A DNA stretch of 64,000 bases from Sciscionella sediminilitoris (GCF_000737195.2 NZ_JALM01000038.1:24443-88442), one strand, 5' to 3'. Positions 52,883-62,679 are shown, numbered from the stretch's first letter. Notes: generated by a model not told the origin, from the sequence alone. Numbers and translations are program-made.

Positions 52883-53416
52883 TCACCAGGCGTCGGCGAG
52901 AAGTTGCCGGGTCTCACCGAGCAGTTGCGGCAGCACCTTGGTGTGCCCGACGACCGGCATGAAGTTCGCATCGCCGCCCCAGCGCGGCACGATGTGCTGA
53001 TGCAGGTGGGCGGCGATGCCCGCGCCCGCGATGCTGCCCTGGTTCATCCCGATGTTGAACCCGTGCGGCGCCGAGACCGCGCGGCCGACCCGCATGGCGT
53101 GCTGGGTGAACTCGGCGAGCTCGACCGTTTCGGCCGCGGTGAGCTCGGTGTAGTCGGCGATGTGCCGGTACGGCAGGATCAGCAGGTGGCCCGGGTTGTA
53201 CGGGTACAGGTTGAGCACCGCGTACACCGAGTCCCCGCGTGCCACGATCAGCGCGTCCTCATCGGAGAGCGCGACGAGGCGGCAGAACGGGCATTCGGGC
53301 GCCCCGGCGCTGTCCGGCTTGGTCTCGCCCGCGATGTAGGACATCCGGTGCGGGGTCCACAGTCGTTGCAGCGCGTCCGGGATCCCGACGCCGTCCTGCT
53401 CCTCGAACGAACTCAC
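52883..53416 (-). CDS. HIT-domain nucleotide hydrolase/phosphorylase
   Basis: This 177-residue HIT protein has the histidine triad in HLHQHIVP (His137, His139, His141) and a zinc-type pair CPFC (Cys42/45). The Mtb homologue Rv2613c is an AP4A phosphorylase whose gene also follows thrS. It should split diadenosine polyphosphates, by-products of aminoacyl-tRNA synthetases, which explains its coupling to thrS: its GTG overlaps the thrS stop (GTGA). It therefore belongs to the thrS operon. Confidence 0.9.
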   Translation of the reverse strand: MSSFEEQDGVGIPDALQRLWTPHRMSYIAGETKPDSAGAPECPFCRLVALSDEDALIVARGDSVYAVLNLYPYNPGHLLILPYRHIADYTELTAAETVELAEFTQHAMRVGRAVSAPHGFNIGMNQGSIAGAGIAAHLHQHIVPRWGGDANFMPVVGHTKVLPQLLGETRQLLADAW

Positions 53417-55440
53417 AGGCCACCAGCCGCCCGCACGTTCTCCTCGCTCGGCGAGTCGTTCTCCCTTCGGCGCACCCAGTCCTCGATCACCCGCACCGCC
53501 TCGGCGACGGGGACTCCGTTGATCTGGGTGCCGTCCCGGAACCGGAACGAGACCGCGCCCGCCTCGACATCCTTGCCCCCGGCGAGCAGCAGGAAGGGCA
53601 CCTTCTGCGTGGTGTGCGTGCGGATCTTCTTCTGCATGCGGTCGTCGGACTCGTCGACCTCGACCCGGATTCCCTTGGCGCGCAACGCATCCGCGACCTC
53701 GTGCAGGTGCGCGGCGTGCTCGTCGGCGATCGGGATGCCGACCACCTGCACCGGGGCCAGCCATGCGGGGAACGCCCCGGCGTAGTGCTCGGTGAGTACG
53801 CCGAAGAACCGTTCGATCGAACCGAACAGCGCGCGGTGCAGGACCACCGGCTGCTGCCGGGTGCCGTCCCCCGCGGTGTACTCCAGCTCGAACCGCTTCG
53901 GGTGGTTGAAGTCGACCTGGATGGTGGACATCTGCCAGGAGCGGCCGATCGCATCCTTGGCCTGCACCGAGATCTTCGGCCCGTAGTAGGCGGCGCCACC
54001 GGGATCGGGCACCAGTTCGAGCCCGGAGTCGAGCGCGGCCTCACGCAGCGCCTCGGTGGCCTCCTCCCACTGCGAGTCCTCACCGATGAACTTCGGCGAA
54101 TCGTCCCGTGTGGACAGTTCGAGGTAGAAATCGGAGAGACCGTAGTCGGCGAGCAGGTCCAGCACGAAGCTCAGCAGCGAACGCAGCTCACCGGGCATCT
54201 GCTCCTTGGTGCAGTAGATGTGCGAGTCGTCCATGGTCAGCCCGCGCACCCTGGTCAGCCCGTGCACCACGCCGGATTTCTCGTAGCGGTACACCGTGCC
54301 GAACTCGAACAGCCGCAGCGGCAGCTCCCGGTAGGACCTCCCGCGCGAGCGGAAGATCAGGTGGTGCATCGGGCAGTTCATCGCCTTGAGGTAGTAGTTG
54401 CTGTCCTCGAAGGGAATCGGCGGGAACATCGTGTCCGCGTAGTAGGGCAGGTGCCCCGAGGTGAGGAACAGGTCCTCCTTGCTGATGTGCGGGCTGTTCA
54501 CGAATTCGTAGCCCGCCTGCTCGTGCCGCTGGCGCGAGTAGTTCTCCAGTTCCCGGCGGATGATGCCGCCCTTGGGGTGGAACACCGGGAGACCGGAACC
54601 GATCTCGTCCGGGAAGGAGAACAGGTCCAGCTCGGCGCCGATCCTGCGGTGGTCGCGCCGCTGTGCCTCGGCGAGCCGCTCCAGGTAGGCGTCCTGGGCC
54701 TCGGCCGATTCCCATGCGGTGCCGTAGATCCGCTGCAGCTGCGGGTTGTTCTCATTGCCCCGCCAGTACGCGGCCGCCGCCCTGGTCAGTTTGAACGCCG
54801 GGATGTGCTTGGTGGTCGGCAGATGCGGGCCGCGGCACAGATCCCCCCAGATCCGTTCCCCGCTGCGCGGATCGAGGTTGTCGTAGGCGGTCAGCTCGCC
54901 GCCACCGACCTCCATCACCTCGTCGGTGTCCACATCGCCCTTGAGGTCGACGAGCTCGAGCTTGTACGGCTCACCGGCCAGTTCCTCGCGAGCGGCCTCC
55001 AGAGAGTCGTAGCGGCGCCGGGAGAACCGCTGCGCGCCCTTGATGATCTTGCGCATGCTCTTCTCGAGCGCTTCGAGGTCTTCCGGGGTGAACGGCTCGG
55101 CGACGTCGAAGTCGTAGTAGAAGCCGTCCTTGACCGGCGGGCCGATGCCGAGCTTCGCGTCCGGGCGCAGCTGCTGCACCGCCTGGGCGAGCACGTGCGC
55201 GCAGGAGTGCCGGATCACGCTGCGCCCGTCCTCGGTGTCCGCGGCCACCGCCTCGACCTCGGCGTCCTGCTCGGGAGCCCAGGCCAGATCGCGCAGCGTG
55301 CCCTCGGCATCGCGCACGACCACGATCGCCTCGGCGCCCTTGGTCGGTAATTCCGCTTCCCGTACCGCGGCACCAGCGGTAGTGCCCGCCGGCACCTTCA
55401 CGCTGGGTGCGGACACGGCGGCTGCTGGCTGGACACTCAC
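53413..55440 (-). CDS. thrS: threonyl-tRNA synthetase
   Basis: A 675-residue class II synthetase with an N-terminal TGS domain (about 1-60), the editing/SAD domain with HSCAH (His78, His82), the catalytic core ([34 protein letters not shown]) and a C-terminal anticodon-binding domain ([13 protein letters not shown]). The GTG at 55440 is chosen because GAAGGAG lies 5 nt upstream. It charges tRNA-Thr and edits mischarged serine. It is the first gene of the thrS-HIT operon, divergent from the phospholipase C gene. Confidence 0.96.
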   Translation of the reverse strand: MSVQPAAAVSAPSVKVPAGTTAGAAVREAELPTKGAEAIVVVRDAEGTLRDLAWAPEQDAEVEAVAADTEDGRSVIRHSCAHVLAQAVQQLRPDAKLGIGPPVKDGFYYDFDVAEPFTPEDLEALEKSMRKIIKGAQRFSRRRYDSLEAAREELAGEPYKLELVDLKGDVDTDEVMEVGGGELTAYDNLDPRSGERIWGDLCRGPHLPTTKHIPAFKLTRAAAAYWRGNENNPQLQRIYGTAWESAEAQDAYLERLAEAQRRDHRRIGAELDLFSFPDEIGSGLPVFHPKGGIIRRELENYSRQRHEQAGYEFVNSPHISKEDLFLTSGHLPYYADTMFPPIPFEDSNYYLKAMNCPMHHLIFRSRGRSYRELPLRLFEFGTVYRYEKSGVVHGLTRVRGLTMDDSHIYCTKEQMPGELRSLLSFVLDLLADYGLSDFYLELSTRDDSPKFIGEDSQWEEATEALREAALDSGLELVPDPGGAAYYGPKISVQAKDAIGRSWQMSTIQVDFNHPKRFELEYTAGDGTRQQPVVLHRALFGSIERFFGVLTEHYAGAFPAWLAPVQVVGIPIADEHAAHLHEVADALRAKGIRVEVDESDDRMQKKIRTHTTQKVPFLLLAGGKDVEAGAVSFRFRDGTQINGVPVAEAVRVIEDWVRRRENDSPSEENVRAAGGL

Positions 55441-55633
55441 GGTGACTCCTTCGGAATGGGTAGGTACCCGCCTCATGCTAATGGCCGGGTCCGCTCGCCT
55501 TACCACCGGATTTCACCCACTGGTCATCCGCTCGTGCTGAGATGGCGGCTATGACCGTGCTGGCCCGATGCGGCCCTCCCAGCGCTGCTCACTCGCCGGC
55601 GCTCGCTGCGATGCCCGGGAAGGACCGCCGCTC

Positions 55634-57697
55634 ATGACCGAACTCACCCGCCGCGGCCTGCTCGGACTCGCCGCATCCGGCGCCGCCGCCTCGCTGCTCC
55701 CGCCCTCGGTACACCGCGCGATCGCCGCACAGGCACCCCGTCGCGACGGCCTCGACGCGATCGGGCACATCGTGGTGTTCATGCAGGAGAACCGTGCCTT
55801 CGACCACTACTTCGGGCGGCTGCGCGGGGTGCGCGGATTCGGCGATGCCACCGCGATCGAGCTGCCCGACGGCGAACCGGTGTGGTCCCAGCCGGGCCCC
55901 TCGGGCAAGCGGGTGCTCCCCTTCGCGCTGCGCGCGGGCGCCGAGCGGGAAGGCCGTCCGGACTCCGACATCCAGTACCTCGATTCCCTGGACCACAGCT
56001 GGACGGGCAGTTCCGCGGCCCACGCGAAGGGCTGGTGCGACGGGTGGATCGCGGCCAAGGGCGCGGCCACCATGACCTACTACGAGCGCCGGGACATCGG
56101 GATGCAGTACGAGCTCGCCGACACCTTCACAGTCTGCGATGCCTACCACTGCTCGATCTTCGGCTCCACCAACCCGAACCGCACCTACCTGTGGAGCGGG
56201 ATGGTGGGCACCGAGCCGGGCAGCCGGAAGCGCGCGGTGGACAACGACGCGTACGACAAGAACCATCCCGGCTACACCTGGACCACCTATCCAGAACGCC
56301 TCGAGGCGGCCGGGGTCAGCTGGCGGATCTACCAGGAGTGGGACAACTTCACCGACAACGCGGTGGAATACTTCCGCCCGTTCAAGAAGATCGGTGACAC
56401 GCTGCTCTCCGCCGTGGACGGGAACTACCGCACCACCGAGGAATTCTACGAATCGCTGCCCGGAAAATCCGCCGCACAGCGGGAGAAACTGCTCGGTCAG
56501 CTCGCGGCGGCGCGCGCCGCACTGCCCGAACCGCAGCGGAGCCTGTTCGACCGCGCGATGTACCGCAGTGAACCCGACACCCTCGTCGAACGCATCCGCG
56601 CGGACATCCGGGCGCGCACCCTGCCCAAGGTGACCTGGATCGTGGCACCCGCGGTGTACGCCGAACACCCGGGCAGTTCCACCCCGGTGGGCAGCGCGAA
56701 CCTGATCTACCAGGTGCTCGACGCGTTCGCCGCCGACCAGCACACCTGGGACCGGACCGCCATCCTGCTCAACTTCGACGAGAACGACGGCTACTTCGAC
56801 CACGTGCCCCCGCCCGTTCCACCGAGGCCACGGTCGGGCAACGGGCCGGACTACTACGACGGCAAACCCATCGGGCTCGGATTCCGGCTGCCGATGACCG
56901 TCGTGTCGCCGTGGACGGTCGGCGGTTTCGTCGACTCCGAGGTCTTCGACCACACTTCCGTGCTGCGCCTGCTCGAACGCTGGACCGGGGTGCGCGAACC
57001 CAATATCAGCGCATGGCGCCGCACCGTCTGCGGAGACCTCACCTCGGCCTTCGACTTCACCGCGAACGCACGGCCGCGCCGTCCCGAGCAACCCGGGCCG
57101 ATACCCGAGCCCATCGACCGCTGGACCCCGAAACCACCGGACGACCAGGCGCAACCGGTGCAGGAACAAGGAAAGCGCCCCGCCCGGCCGCTGCCCTACC
57201 AGTGTTCCGCGCGCGCCGAGGTTGTCGAGGGGAAACTGCGGATCGAGCTCGGCAACACCGGCGAGCGAACCGCGCCCTGCCTGGTGTTCGCCTACGAAGG
57301 CGAGGCCGGGCAGCCGATCCCGGTGGATGTGCTCGGCACCGTGACCGTGGAGCTGCCCATTCCCCGCGAGCGTTACCGGATCACCGTGCTCGGCCCGAAC
57401 CGGTTCCGCTTCGACGCCAAGGGAGGCGCGGACAGCATCGCGGCGGGGCTGCGGATCGAGAACGCCGCCCCGTTCGCCGAACTGCGCGCCGGTACGGACC
57501 GCACGGTGCGCATGACCGGCACCCGCTACACGGCGGGCACGCAGACCGCACGGATCCCGGCTGGTTCCAGCCGACGGATCCCGGTTCCGGTCCAGGACGG
57601 GTGGTACGAGGTACGGCTGAGCTGCCCGGAGGATCCGGAGTTCGGGGTGTGGCTGACCGGCCACGTGGAGAATGGGCGGCCCAGCGTCAGCGGATAG
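55634..57697 (+). CDS. secreted non-haemolytic-type phospholipase C (Tat signal)
   Basis: The 687-residue protein has a twin-arginine signal (TRRGLLGLAASGAAASLL), an alkaline-phosphatase-superfamily phosphoesterase domain beginning IGHIVVFMQENRAFDHYFG, and later FDENDGYFDHVPPP. Two small C-terminal DUF756-type domains follow after about residue 520. Mycobacterial PlcA-D are of the same architecture and hydrolyse phosphatidylcholine or sphingomyelin. It folds in the cytoplasm and leaves by the Tat route. Divergent from thrS; the phosphoesterase gene follows after 28 bp. Confidence 0.93.
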   Translation: MTELTRRGLLGLAASGAAASLLPPSVHRAIAAQAPRRDGLDAIGHIVVFMQENRAFDHYFGRLRGVRGFGDATAIELPDGEPVWSQPGPSGKRVLPFALRAGAEREGRPDSDIQYLDSLDHSWTGSSAAHAKGWCDGWIAAKGAATMTYYERRDIGMQYELADTFTVCDAYHCSIFGSTNPNRTYLWSGMVGTEPGSRKRAVDNDAYDKNHPGYTWTTYPERLEAAGVSWRIYQEWDNFTDNAVEYFRPFKKIGDTLLSAVDGNYRTTEEFYESLPGKSAAQREKLLGQLAAARAALPEPQRSLFDRAMYRSEPDTLVERIRADIRARTLPKVTWIVAPAVYAEHPGSSTPVGSANLIYQVLDAFAADQHTWDRTAILLNFDENDGYFDHVPPPVPPRPRSGNGPDYYDGKPIGLGFRLPMTVVSPWTVGGFVDSEVFDHTSVLRLLERWTGVREPNISAWRRTVCGDLTSAFDFTANARPRRPEQPGPIPEPIDRWTPKPPDDQAQPVQEQGKRPARPLPYQCSARAEVVEGKLRIELGNTGERTAPCLVFAYEGEAGQPIPVDVLGTVTVELPIPRERYRITVLGPNRFRFDAKGGADSIAAGLRIENAAPFAELRAGTDRTVRMTGTRYTAGTQTARIPAGSSRRIPVPVQDGWYEVRLSCPEDPEFGVWLTGHVENGRPSVSG

Positions 57698-57725
57698 CCC
57701 GCGCTCCGGGGTTACCGTGAGTGCC

Positions 57726-58433
57726 ATGGCCCCGATCCGCAACCTCGCCGTGCTCTCCGACATCCACGGAGTGCTCCCCGCACTCGAGGCCGTGCTCGCC
57801 GACCCCGAGGTGCGCGCCTGCGAACGGATCGTGCTCACCGGGGACATCGCCGCGGGCCCGCAACCGGTGCCCGTACTGGAGCGCCTGCTCGCCGAGGGTG
57901 ATCGCGCGGTCTGGGTGCGGGGAAACGCCGACCGGCTCGGGGAATGGGCGGCCACCCAGCTCCCCGCGGAACACACCGCGATGCTCGCCGCGCTCCCCCA
58001 TCCGGTCACCCTGGAGGTCGAGGGGTTCGGCGAGGTGCTGTTCTGCCACGGAACCCCGCGCTCCGACGAGGAGGTCGTGCTCGCCGACACCCGCATGGCA
58101 CGCTGGCGCGAGGTACTGGAGGGCGCCCCGGACACGGTGGTGTGCGGGCACACCCACATGCCGTTCGTGCGCTATGCCTGCGGGCGCCAGATCATCAACC
58201 CGGGCAGTGTCGGCATGCCCTACGGCCGCACCGGGGCGCACTGGGCCCTGCTCTCCCGGGGCAACATCAGCCTGCGCCGCACGGAATACGACATCGACCG
58301 CGCCTGCGCCGAGATCATCGCCGAGTCCAGCTTTCCCGATGTGGCCGCGTGGGTCGAGGAATACCTGCGGGCGCGCAATACCGATACCGATGCCCACGAG
58401 ACCTTCGCCCCGTTGGACGGCCGGGAAACCTGA
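57726..58433 (+). CDS. calcineurin-like metallophosphoesterase
   Basis: This 235-residue phosphoesterase carries the dimetal motifs in order: LSDIHG, LTGDIAAGP, VRGNADR, FCHGTPRS and CGHTHMPF. YfcE/MPP-like relatives hydrolyse phosphodiesters or phosphomonoesters; the substrate is not known. It follows the phospholipase gene after 28 bp, so both may be co-transcribed. Its end is 5 bp from the convergent alcohol dehydrogenase gene. A GTG four codons upstream is an alternative start. Confidence 0.9.
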   Translation: MAPIRNLAVLSDIHGVLPALEAVLADPEVRACERIVLTGDIAAGPQPVPVLERLLAEGDRAVWVRGNADRLGEWAATQLPAEHTAMLAALPHPVTLEVEGFGEVLFCHGTPRSDEEVVLADTRMARWREVLEGAPDTVVCGHTHMPFVRYACGRQIINPGSVGMPYGRTGAHWALLSRGNISLRRTEYDIDRACAEIIAESSFPDVAAWVEEYLRARNTDTDAHETFAPLDGRET

Positions 58434-58438
58434 GCGGC

Positions 58439-59389
58439 TCAGGGAACGAGCACGATACGACCGTCCACGGCTCCGCTCCGGACCCGATCGAGCGCTTCGT
58501 TCACCTCACTCAGGGGCGCGGTCTCGACATTCCAGTCGATCTCCCCGCGCTGCGCGAGGTCCAGGACCGCCCGCAGATCCTCGATGGTTCCCCACAACGA
58601 GGAGAAGATGTGCGCCTCGGGCGGTATCGAGTCGAAACCGAGACGGATCCGGCCGCCGCCCTCACCGAGGATCGCGAGCGCGCCGGTCGGGCGCAGCCGG
58701 TCCAGTGCCTTGCTCAAGGTCGCATCGGTGCCGACAAGGTCCAGCACCACATCCGCCTTCGGTACCGGCTCGTCCGGGGCACCGGCCTGATCCGCCCCCG
58801 ATTCCAGCGCTCGACGCCGTTGCCGTTCCCTCGGCTCCAGCACGGCGATCCTGGGGTTCGCGAACAGCCTCAGATACTGGAGCACGAATTGCCCGACACC
58901 TCCCGCGCCGATCACCAATACGCTCGCCCGGTCCACGAGCCAGGGAAGCAGCCTGCGCACGGCGCGATACGCGGTCACCCCGGCGTCCGCGAGCGGCGCG
59001 GCGCGCACCGGATCGAGGCCACCGAGCGGAAACAGGAACCTCGGGTGCGGCACCAGCAACCGCTCGGCGAATCCACCGTCCACCGCCCAGCCTGGTTCCG
59101 CCACGGCCGTGCACAACTGTTCGAGCCCGCGCAGGCAGTACTCGCAGGTGCCGTCGGACCAGCCGGGATAAACCAGGACGTCGCCGATTCCCGCCAGCCG
59201 CCCGGCGATCTCGTGACCGAGCACTCTCGGCAACGGCCCGCCGATCCGGCCATCGACCATGTGCACGTCCGAATGACATACCCCGGCGGCACGGACGTCC
59301 AGGACCCGTTGCGTTCCGGCCGCTACCGGCTCGGGCCGCTGTTCCAGCGCGAGCGGGTGGCCGGGAGCATGTAGCACCGCAGCCAGCAC
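58439..59389 (-). CDS. zinc-dependent alcohol dehydrogenase (MDR family) with altered structural zinc site
   Basis: A 316-residue MDR-family dehydrogenase. Catalytic zinc ligands are Cys38 (GVCHSD) and His59-Glu60 (GHE), and the NAD(P) loop is GAGGVGQFVLQY. The structural zinc site normally has four Cys, but only Cys82, Cys85 and Cys93 are found and the first is Asp79. It is somewhat shorter than the usual 340-350 residues. It oxidises a primary or secondary alcohol; the substrate cannot be named. It lies downstream of the DUF2867 pair on the same strand after a 44-bp gap and may be part of the same operon. Confidence 0.87.
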   Translation of the reverse strand: MLAAVLHAPGHPLALEQRPEPVAAGTQRVLDVRAAGVCHSDVHMVDGRIGGPLPRVLGHEIAGRLAGIGDVLVYPGWSDGTCEYCLRGLEQLCTAVAEPGWAVDGGFAERLLVPHPRFLFPLGGLDPVRAAPLADAGVTAYRAVRRLLPWLVDRASVLVIGAGGVGQFVLQYLRLFANPRIAVLEPRERQRRRALESGADQAGAPDEPVPKADVVLDLVGTDATLSKALDRLRPTGALAILGEGGGRIRLGFDSIPPEAHIFSSLWGTIEDLRAVLDLAQRGEIDWNVETAPLSEVNEALDRVRSGAVDGRIVLVP

Positions 59390-59433
59390 ATCGGATCAAC
59401 CTACTCCTTTCCGGGCGTCCGCCGGTCGATTCT

Positions 59434-59925
59434 TCAGGTCGTCTCCACCCGGGCGACGGCGTATTCCAGAAGGCGGCGCATCACCGGGGCGTGCCGGTCC
59501 ACCATCGCGGACCAGTCGTCCCGCGCCCGCTCGGTGTCGAACTGCATGAAAGAGCCGAACACCACCCCGGTTCCGGTGCGCTGGACGAACAGTTCGGGTC
59601 GCAGTCCGGTCTCCGTATCGGCGCCGAGCAGCACGACATCCGCGCTCCGTTCCCCAATCCGCCAGCCGAAGACGTGTTCGTCGGAGGGAATCGGACCGAG
59701 CCGGACACCGAGCCCGGTCCATCCGTTCCGCAGGCCCGCGCGCATCTCCGGCTCGGCGCCCTCGAGGATCGCGCGGATCCACTGCAGCGCGGTCCGGTCG
59801 GCCGCGGCGGCGGATTCGAGGCACACGGCGTTCTGGTAGTCGAACCGGGCGAGCCCGCTGCGCGCCCGCACCTGCTCCGGTACCTCGATGTCCCGCGCCG
59901 GCCCGGTGATCGTGGATTCGGTCAT
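59434..59925 (-). CDS. DUF2867-like protein, short form
   Basis: The 163-residue protein starts MTESTITGPARDIEVPEQ. It has SGLARFDYQNAVCLES in the first part and ELFVQRTGTGVVFGSFMQF later, resembling DUF2867 proteins, which in actinomycetes often follow a TetR gene. Its ATG overlaps the stop of the longer DUF2867 gene by 4 bp, so both are co-translated. The pair may be tandem relatives. No enzymatic function is known. Confidence 0.68.
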   Translation of the reverse strand: MTESTITGPARDIEVPEQVRARSGLARFDYQNAVCLESAAAADRTALQWIRAILEGAEPEMRAGLRNGWTGLGVRLGPIPSDEHVFGWRIGERSADVVLLGADTETGLRPELFVQRTGTGVVFGSFMQFDTERARDDWSAMVDRHAPVMRRLLEYAVARVETT

Positions 59926-60536
59926 GACCGTCCCCTCTCCATTGTCGGTGTACTGGTGAACCTTCGCCATTCCCGCCCGATGCGGGACATCATGGCCGGA
60001 TACACGAGCAGGTGCCGCAACGGTGCGATGGCGGCCATGTAGGCCCGCCCGAGCAATCCGTTCGGCCGGACGAGCACCGCCATCCGGGCGTGGTAACCCT
60101 CGCCGGTCCGGTCCGGAACCCAGCCGATGTGCATGACCGCGTGCACCGTCGAATTCGCCAATTCCGCGGCCCACTCGTCCTCGAGCAGGTACAGGGAACG
60201 GAACGGCAACGTGGCGAATCCCGGGCAGCGCGGGGCATCCCGCAGATCCGCGGGCATCCGCTCGCGCAGCGAGGGCACCCGGGCACCGAGACCGGTCTGT
60301 TCCCGGTCCCAGCCGAGCGCACCGCCGAGTTTCCACCGGAGCGCCCAGAGCGCGCGGATCAGCGGCGGCCAATCGGCGCCGCGATCCCCGCCCGAGGCGG
60401 TCATCTCGGCGAGCAGGTGGAGATCGCCCTTGGCTCCCGGGGTCGGCAGCGCCCAGACATCCTCGAGCCGGAAGTCCCGTGTCAGTTCGTGGATCCGCCA
60501 CGGCATTCCGGTGTGCGCACTGCGCGGGAGTTTCAT
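59922..60536 (-). CDS. DUF2867 protein, TetR-controlled
   Basis: This 204-residue protein has the DUF2867 segments STVHAVMHIGWVPDRTGEGYHARMAVLVRPNGLLGRAYMAAI and PLRHLLVYPAMMSRIGREW. Functions of the family are unknown; many are linked to SDR or TetR genes. The ATG at 60536 is preferred to one at 60551, because the latter lies inside a perfect 26-bp operator. The neighbouring TetR gene is divergent, and a short DUF2867-like gene and a zinc alcohol dehydrogenase gene follow in the same direction. Confidence 0.85.
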   Translation of the reverse strand: MKLPRSAHTGMPWRIHELTRDFRLEDVWALPTPGAKGDLHLLAEMTASGGDRGADWPPLIRALWALRWKLGGALGWDREQTGLGARVPSLRERMPADLRDAPRCPGFATLPFRSLYLLEDEWAAELANSTVHAVMHIGWVPDRTGEGYHARMAVLVRPNGLLGRAYMAAIAPLRHLLVYPAMMSRIGREWRRFTSTPTMERGRS

Positions 60537-60543
60537 GGCCGCT

Positions 60544-60569
60544 CCATCCATACAGTTCTGTATGGATGG
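60544..60569. promoter_or_regulatory. perfect 26-bp TetR-type operator
   Basis: CCATCCATACAG at 60544-60555 is exactly inverted at 60558-60569 around TT. It lies 8 bp before the DUF2867 start and 89 bp before the divergent TetR gene, at the promoter position of the DUF2867 operon. Confidence 0.85.
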
Positions 60570-60657
60570 GAGAATAGGACCCCTGGGGCCGGCGCGTCAA
60601 TCGACGTGAGCGGCGATACTCGACCCAGGAAGGCACGAGCGGAACGGGAGCAGGTTG

Positions 60658-61206
60658 ATGGCGGCACCGAGCAGGACTCCGCCCGGCACGTGGATCAAGG
60701 CGGGCCTCGAAGTGCTCGCGCGCAGTGGCCCGGACGCCGTCCGGATCGAGCCGCTCGCGAAGACACTCGGCGTCAGCCGGGGCAGTTTCTACTGGCACTT
60801 CAAGGATCGCCGCGCGCTGCTCGACGCGATGCTGGACACCTGGGAGCAGCACAGCATCGACGAGGTGCTCGCCAAGGTCGAGGCCGAGGGCGGGGACGCG
60901 AAGGCCAAGGTACGCCGGGCGGGCATGCTCACCTTCTCCGAGGAACTGGTGCCGACCGATCTCGCGGTGCGCGACTGGGCCCGGCGGGACCCGGCGGTCG
61001 CCGAACGCCTCCGCAGGGTGGACAACCGCCGGATGGACTACGCCCGCTCCCAGTTCCGCACCTTCTGCTCGGACGAGGACGAGGTCGAGGCGCGCAGCAT
61101 GATCGCCTTCTCCCTCGCGGTCGGCAAGCACTTCCTCGCCGCCGACCACGGTGAGCGCACGCGCACGGAGGTACTCGAACTCGCCAGCGCGCACCTGTTC
61201 AGCTGA
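60658..61206 (+). CDS. TetR/AcrR repressor of the DUF2867 operon
   Basis: A 182-residue TetR protein. The helix-turn-helix is in residues about 30-60 (VRIEPLAKTLGVSRGSFYWHFKDRRALL), typical of the TetR group with an FYWHF motif. GGGAG precedes the ATG at 60658 by about 7 nt. It is divergent from the DUF2867 gene, and the perfect dyad at 60544-60569 is almost certainly its binding site. The ligand-binding domain is helical, without a recognisable ligand motif. A weak hairpin follows the gene. Confidence 0.9.
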   Translation: MAAPSRTPPGTWIKAGLEVLARSGPDAVRIEPLAKTLGVSRGSFYWHFKDRRALLDAMLDTWEQHSIDEVLAKVEAEGGDAKAKVRRAGMLTFSEELVPTDLAVRDWARRDPAVAERLRRVDNRRMDYARSQFRTFCSDEDEVEARSMIAFSLAVGKHFLAADHGERTRTEVLELASAHLFS

Positions 61207-61296
61207 TCGCCCCGTCCGATCGTCGGTACCGAACGGGACGGTTCGGATGCGAGGGTGCAACCGGACAAACCAAGTTCGGTTTCGGGAGGGGTTTCC

Positions 61297-62046
61297 ATGC
61301 GCCGTCTTCGCATCCTCGCGGGCCTGTCGGCCGCCGCGATCCTGGGGTTGAGCGCGCCCGCGCTCGCCGCTCCCCCGGACGGCTACTACCAGGACGCAGA
61401 GGGAAAAACCGGCCCGGAACTGAAGGCCGCGCTGCACACGATCATCAGCAAACAGGACACCCTGAGCTACGACCAGGCCAAGGACGCGCTCACCAAAACC
61501 GATCAGGATCCGGCCAACCAGGCCGATGTGATCGAGCTGTACACCGGTCGTTCGGTGAGCGCATCGGGCGGCGAATGGAACCGCGAGCACGTCTGGGCGA
61601 AATCGCACGGCGATTTCGGCACCGCACCCGGACCGGGCACCGATATCCACCACCTTCGCCCGTCCGACATCAAGGTCAACAGCGAGCGCGGGAACAAGGA
61701 CTTCGACAAGGGCGGAAACGCGGTCGAGGGCGCGCCGGGAAATTTCACCGACGACGATTCATTCGAACCGAGGGACGCCGTGAAAGGCGACGTGGCCCGC
61801 ATGATCTTCTACATGGCCGTGCGGTACGACGGCGGTGACGGCGCCCCCGATCTCGAACCCAACGACAAGGTCGGAAACGGGAGCGCTCCGGCGATCGGGC
61901 GCCTTTCGGTGCTCAAACAGTGGAGCGAGCAGGATCCGCCGGACAAGTTCGAACAGCACCGCAACGACGTGATCTTCGATCAGTACCAGCACAATCGAAA
62001 CCCGTTCATCGACCATCCGGAATGGGTGAAGGCGATCTGGCCTTAG
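61297..62046 (+). CDS. secreted endonuclease I-family nuclease
   Basis: The 249-residue protein has a signal peptide (MRRLRILAGLSAAAILGLSA, cleavage near ALAAPP) and the endonuclease_1 core with EWNREHVWAKSHGDFG, TDIHHLRPSDIKVNSERGNKDFD and DVARMIFYMAVRYD, which hold the H-N-H-like catalytic histidines and metal ligands. It should degrade double-stranded DNA outside the cell, for nutrient gain or competition. GGGAGGGG lies 6 nt before the ATG. Its stop overlaps that of the convergent TetR gene by 4 bp. Confidence 0.92.
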   Translation: MRRLRILAGLSAAAILGLSAPALAAPPDGYYQDAEGKTGPELKAALHTIISKQDTLSYDQAKDALTKTDQDPANQADVIELYTGRSVSASGGEWNREHVWAKSHGDFGTAPGPGTDIHHLRPSDIKVNSERGNKDFDKGGNAVEGAPGNFTDDDSFEPRDAVKGDVARMIFYMAVRYDGGDGAPDLEPNDKVGNGSAPAIGRLSVLKQWSEQDPPDKFEQHRNDVIFDQYQHNRNPFIDHPEWVKAIWP

Positions 62047-62624
62047 CCCGGATTCCCGGTCCGGCGAACGCCATCGAGCAACAGCTCGAGATGGCGGCGC
62101 CAATCGGTGTTTCCGCCGGGCCGGAAATACATCGTGGAGATGACACCGGAGGCGAGCATCGGGAAATCCGGAAGGGTGAGATCCGCGCGAATCCGGCCCT
62201 CGGAAACCGCACGTTCGATGATGCGGGTGACGATCGCGCCGAATTCGGCTTTCTGCTCCTCGATGTCCTCCCATTCCAGTTCGGTGGACCCCATGAGCGC
62301 CAACTGGAACGCGGCATCCCCCTCGGCCGCTTCGAGGTAACCCCGCAGCACCGCCTCGAAGGCCTCCCCCGGATCCGCGATCTCCTCGGCGGACCGCGCG
62401 AGTTCGGCCATGCCCTGGAACCGCTCCCGCACCATCGCGGTCAGCAGCGCCTGCTTGTTGGGGAAATGCCGGTACAGGGTTCCCATACCGAGCCCGGCCC
62501 GCGCGGCGATCTCCTCCATCTGGGCCGCCCTGCCCCGGCTGGCGAACAGTTCACCGGCGGTGGCCATGATCTGCTCGCGGTTACGGCGCGCATCCGCCCG
62601 TAGCGGCCGTTCGGCGTCCGGCAT
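62043..62624 (-). CDS. TetR/AcrR-family regulator of the MFS exporter
   Basis: A 193-residue TetR protein. The helix-turn-helix has AAQMEEIAARAGLGMGTLYRHFPNKQALL at about 35-65, the common form linked to MFS drug pumps; the C-terminal domain matches the SACE_7040-like group by its DLTLPDFPMLASGV segment only loosely. It is divergent from the MFS gene at 62727, with a promoter and inverted repeat between, and is the likely repressor of both. Confidence 0.9.
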   Translation of the reverse strand: MPDAERPLRADARRNREQIMATAGELFASRGRAAQMEEIAARAGLGMGTLYRHFPNKQALLTAMVRERFQGMAELARSAEEIADPGEAFEAVLRGYLEAAEGDAAFQLALMGSTELEWEDIEEQKAEFGAIVTRIIERAVSEGRIRADLTLPDFPMLASGVISTMYFRPGGNTDWRRHLELLLDGVRRTGNPG

Positions 62625-62647
62625 CGGAGCCCCCTGATCAGCGGAGA

Positions 62648-62679
62648 TTGACAAGCGGAAGCATAGTTCCGTATCTTCC
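62648..62679 (+). promoter_or_regulatory. promoter of the MFS gene with overlapping dyad
   Basis: A consensus -35 TTGACA at 62648-62653 is followed after 18 nt by TATCTT at 62672-62677. An inverted repeat GGAAG (62657-62661) / CTTCC (62675-62679) lies over the spacer and -10, a good place for TetR repression. Confidence 0.6.
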
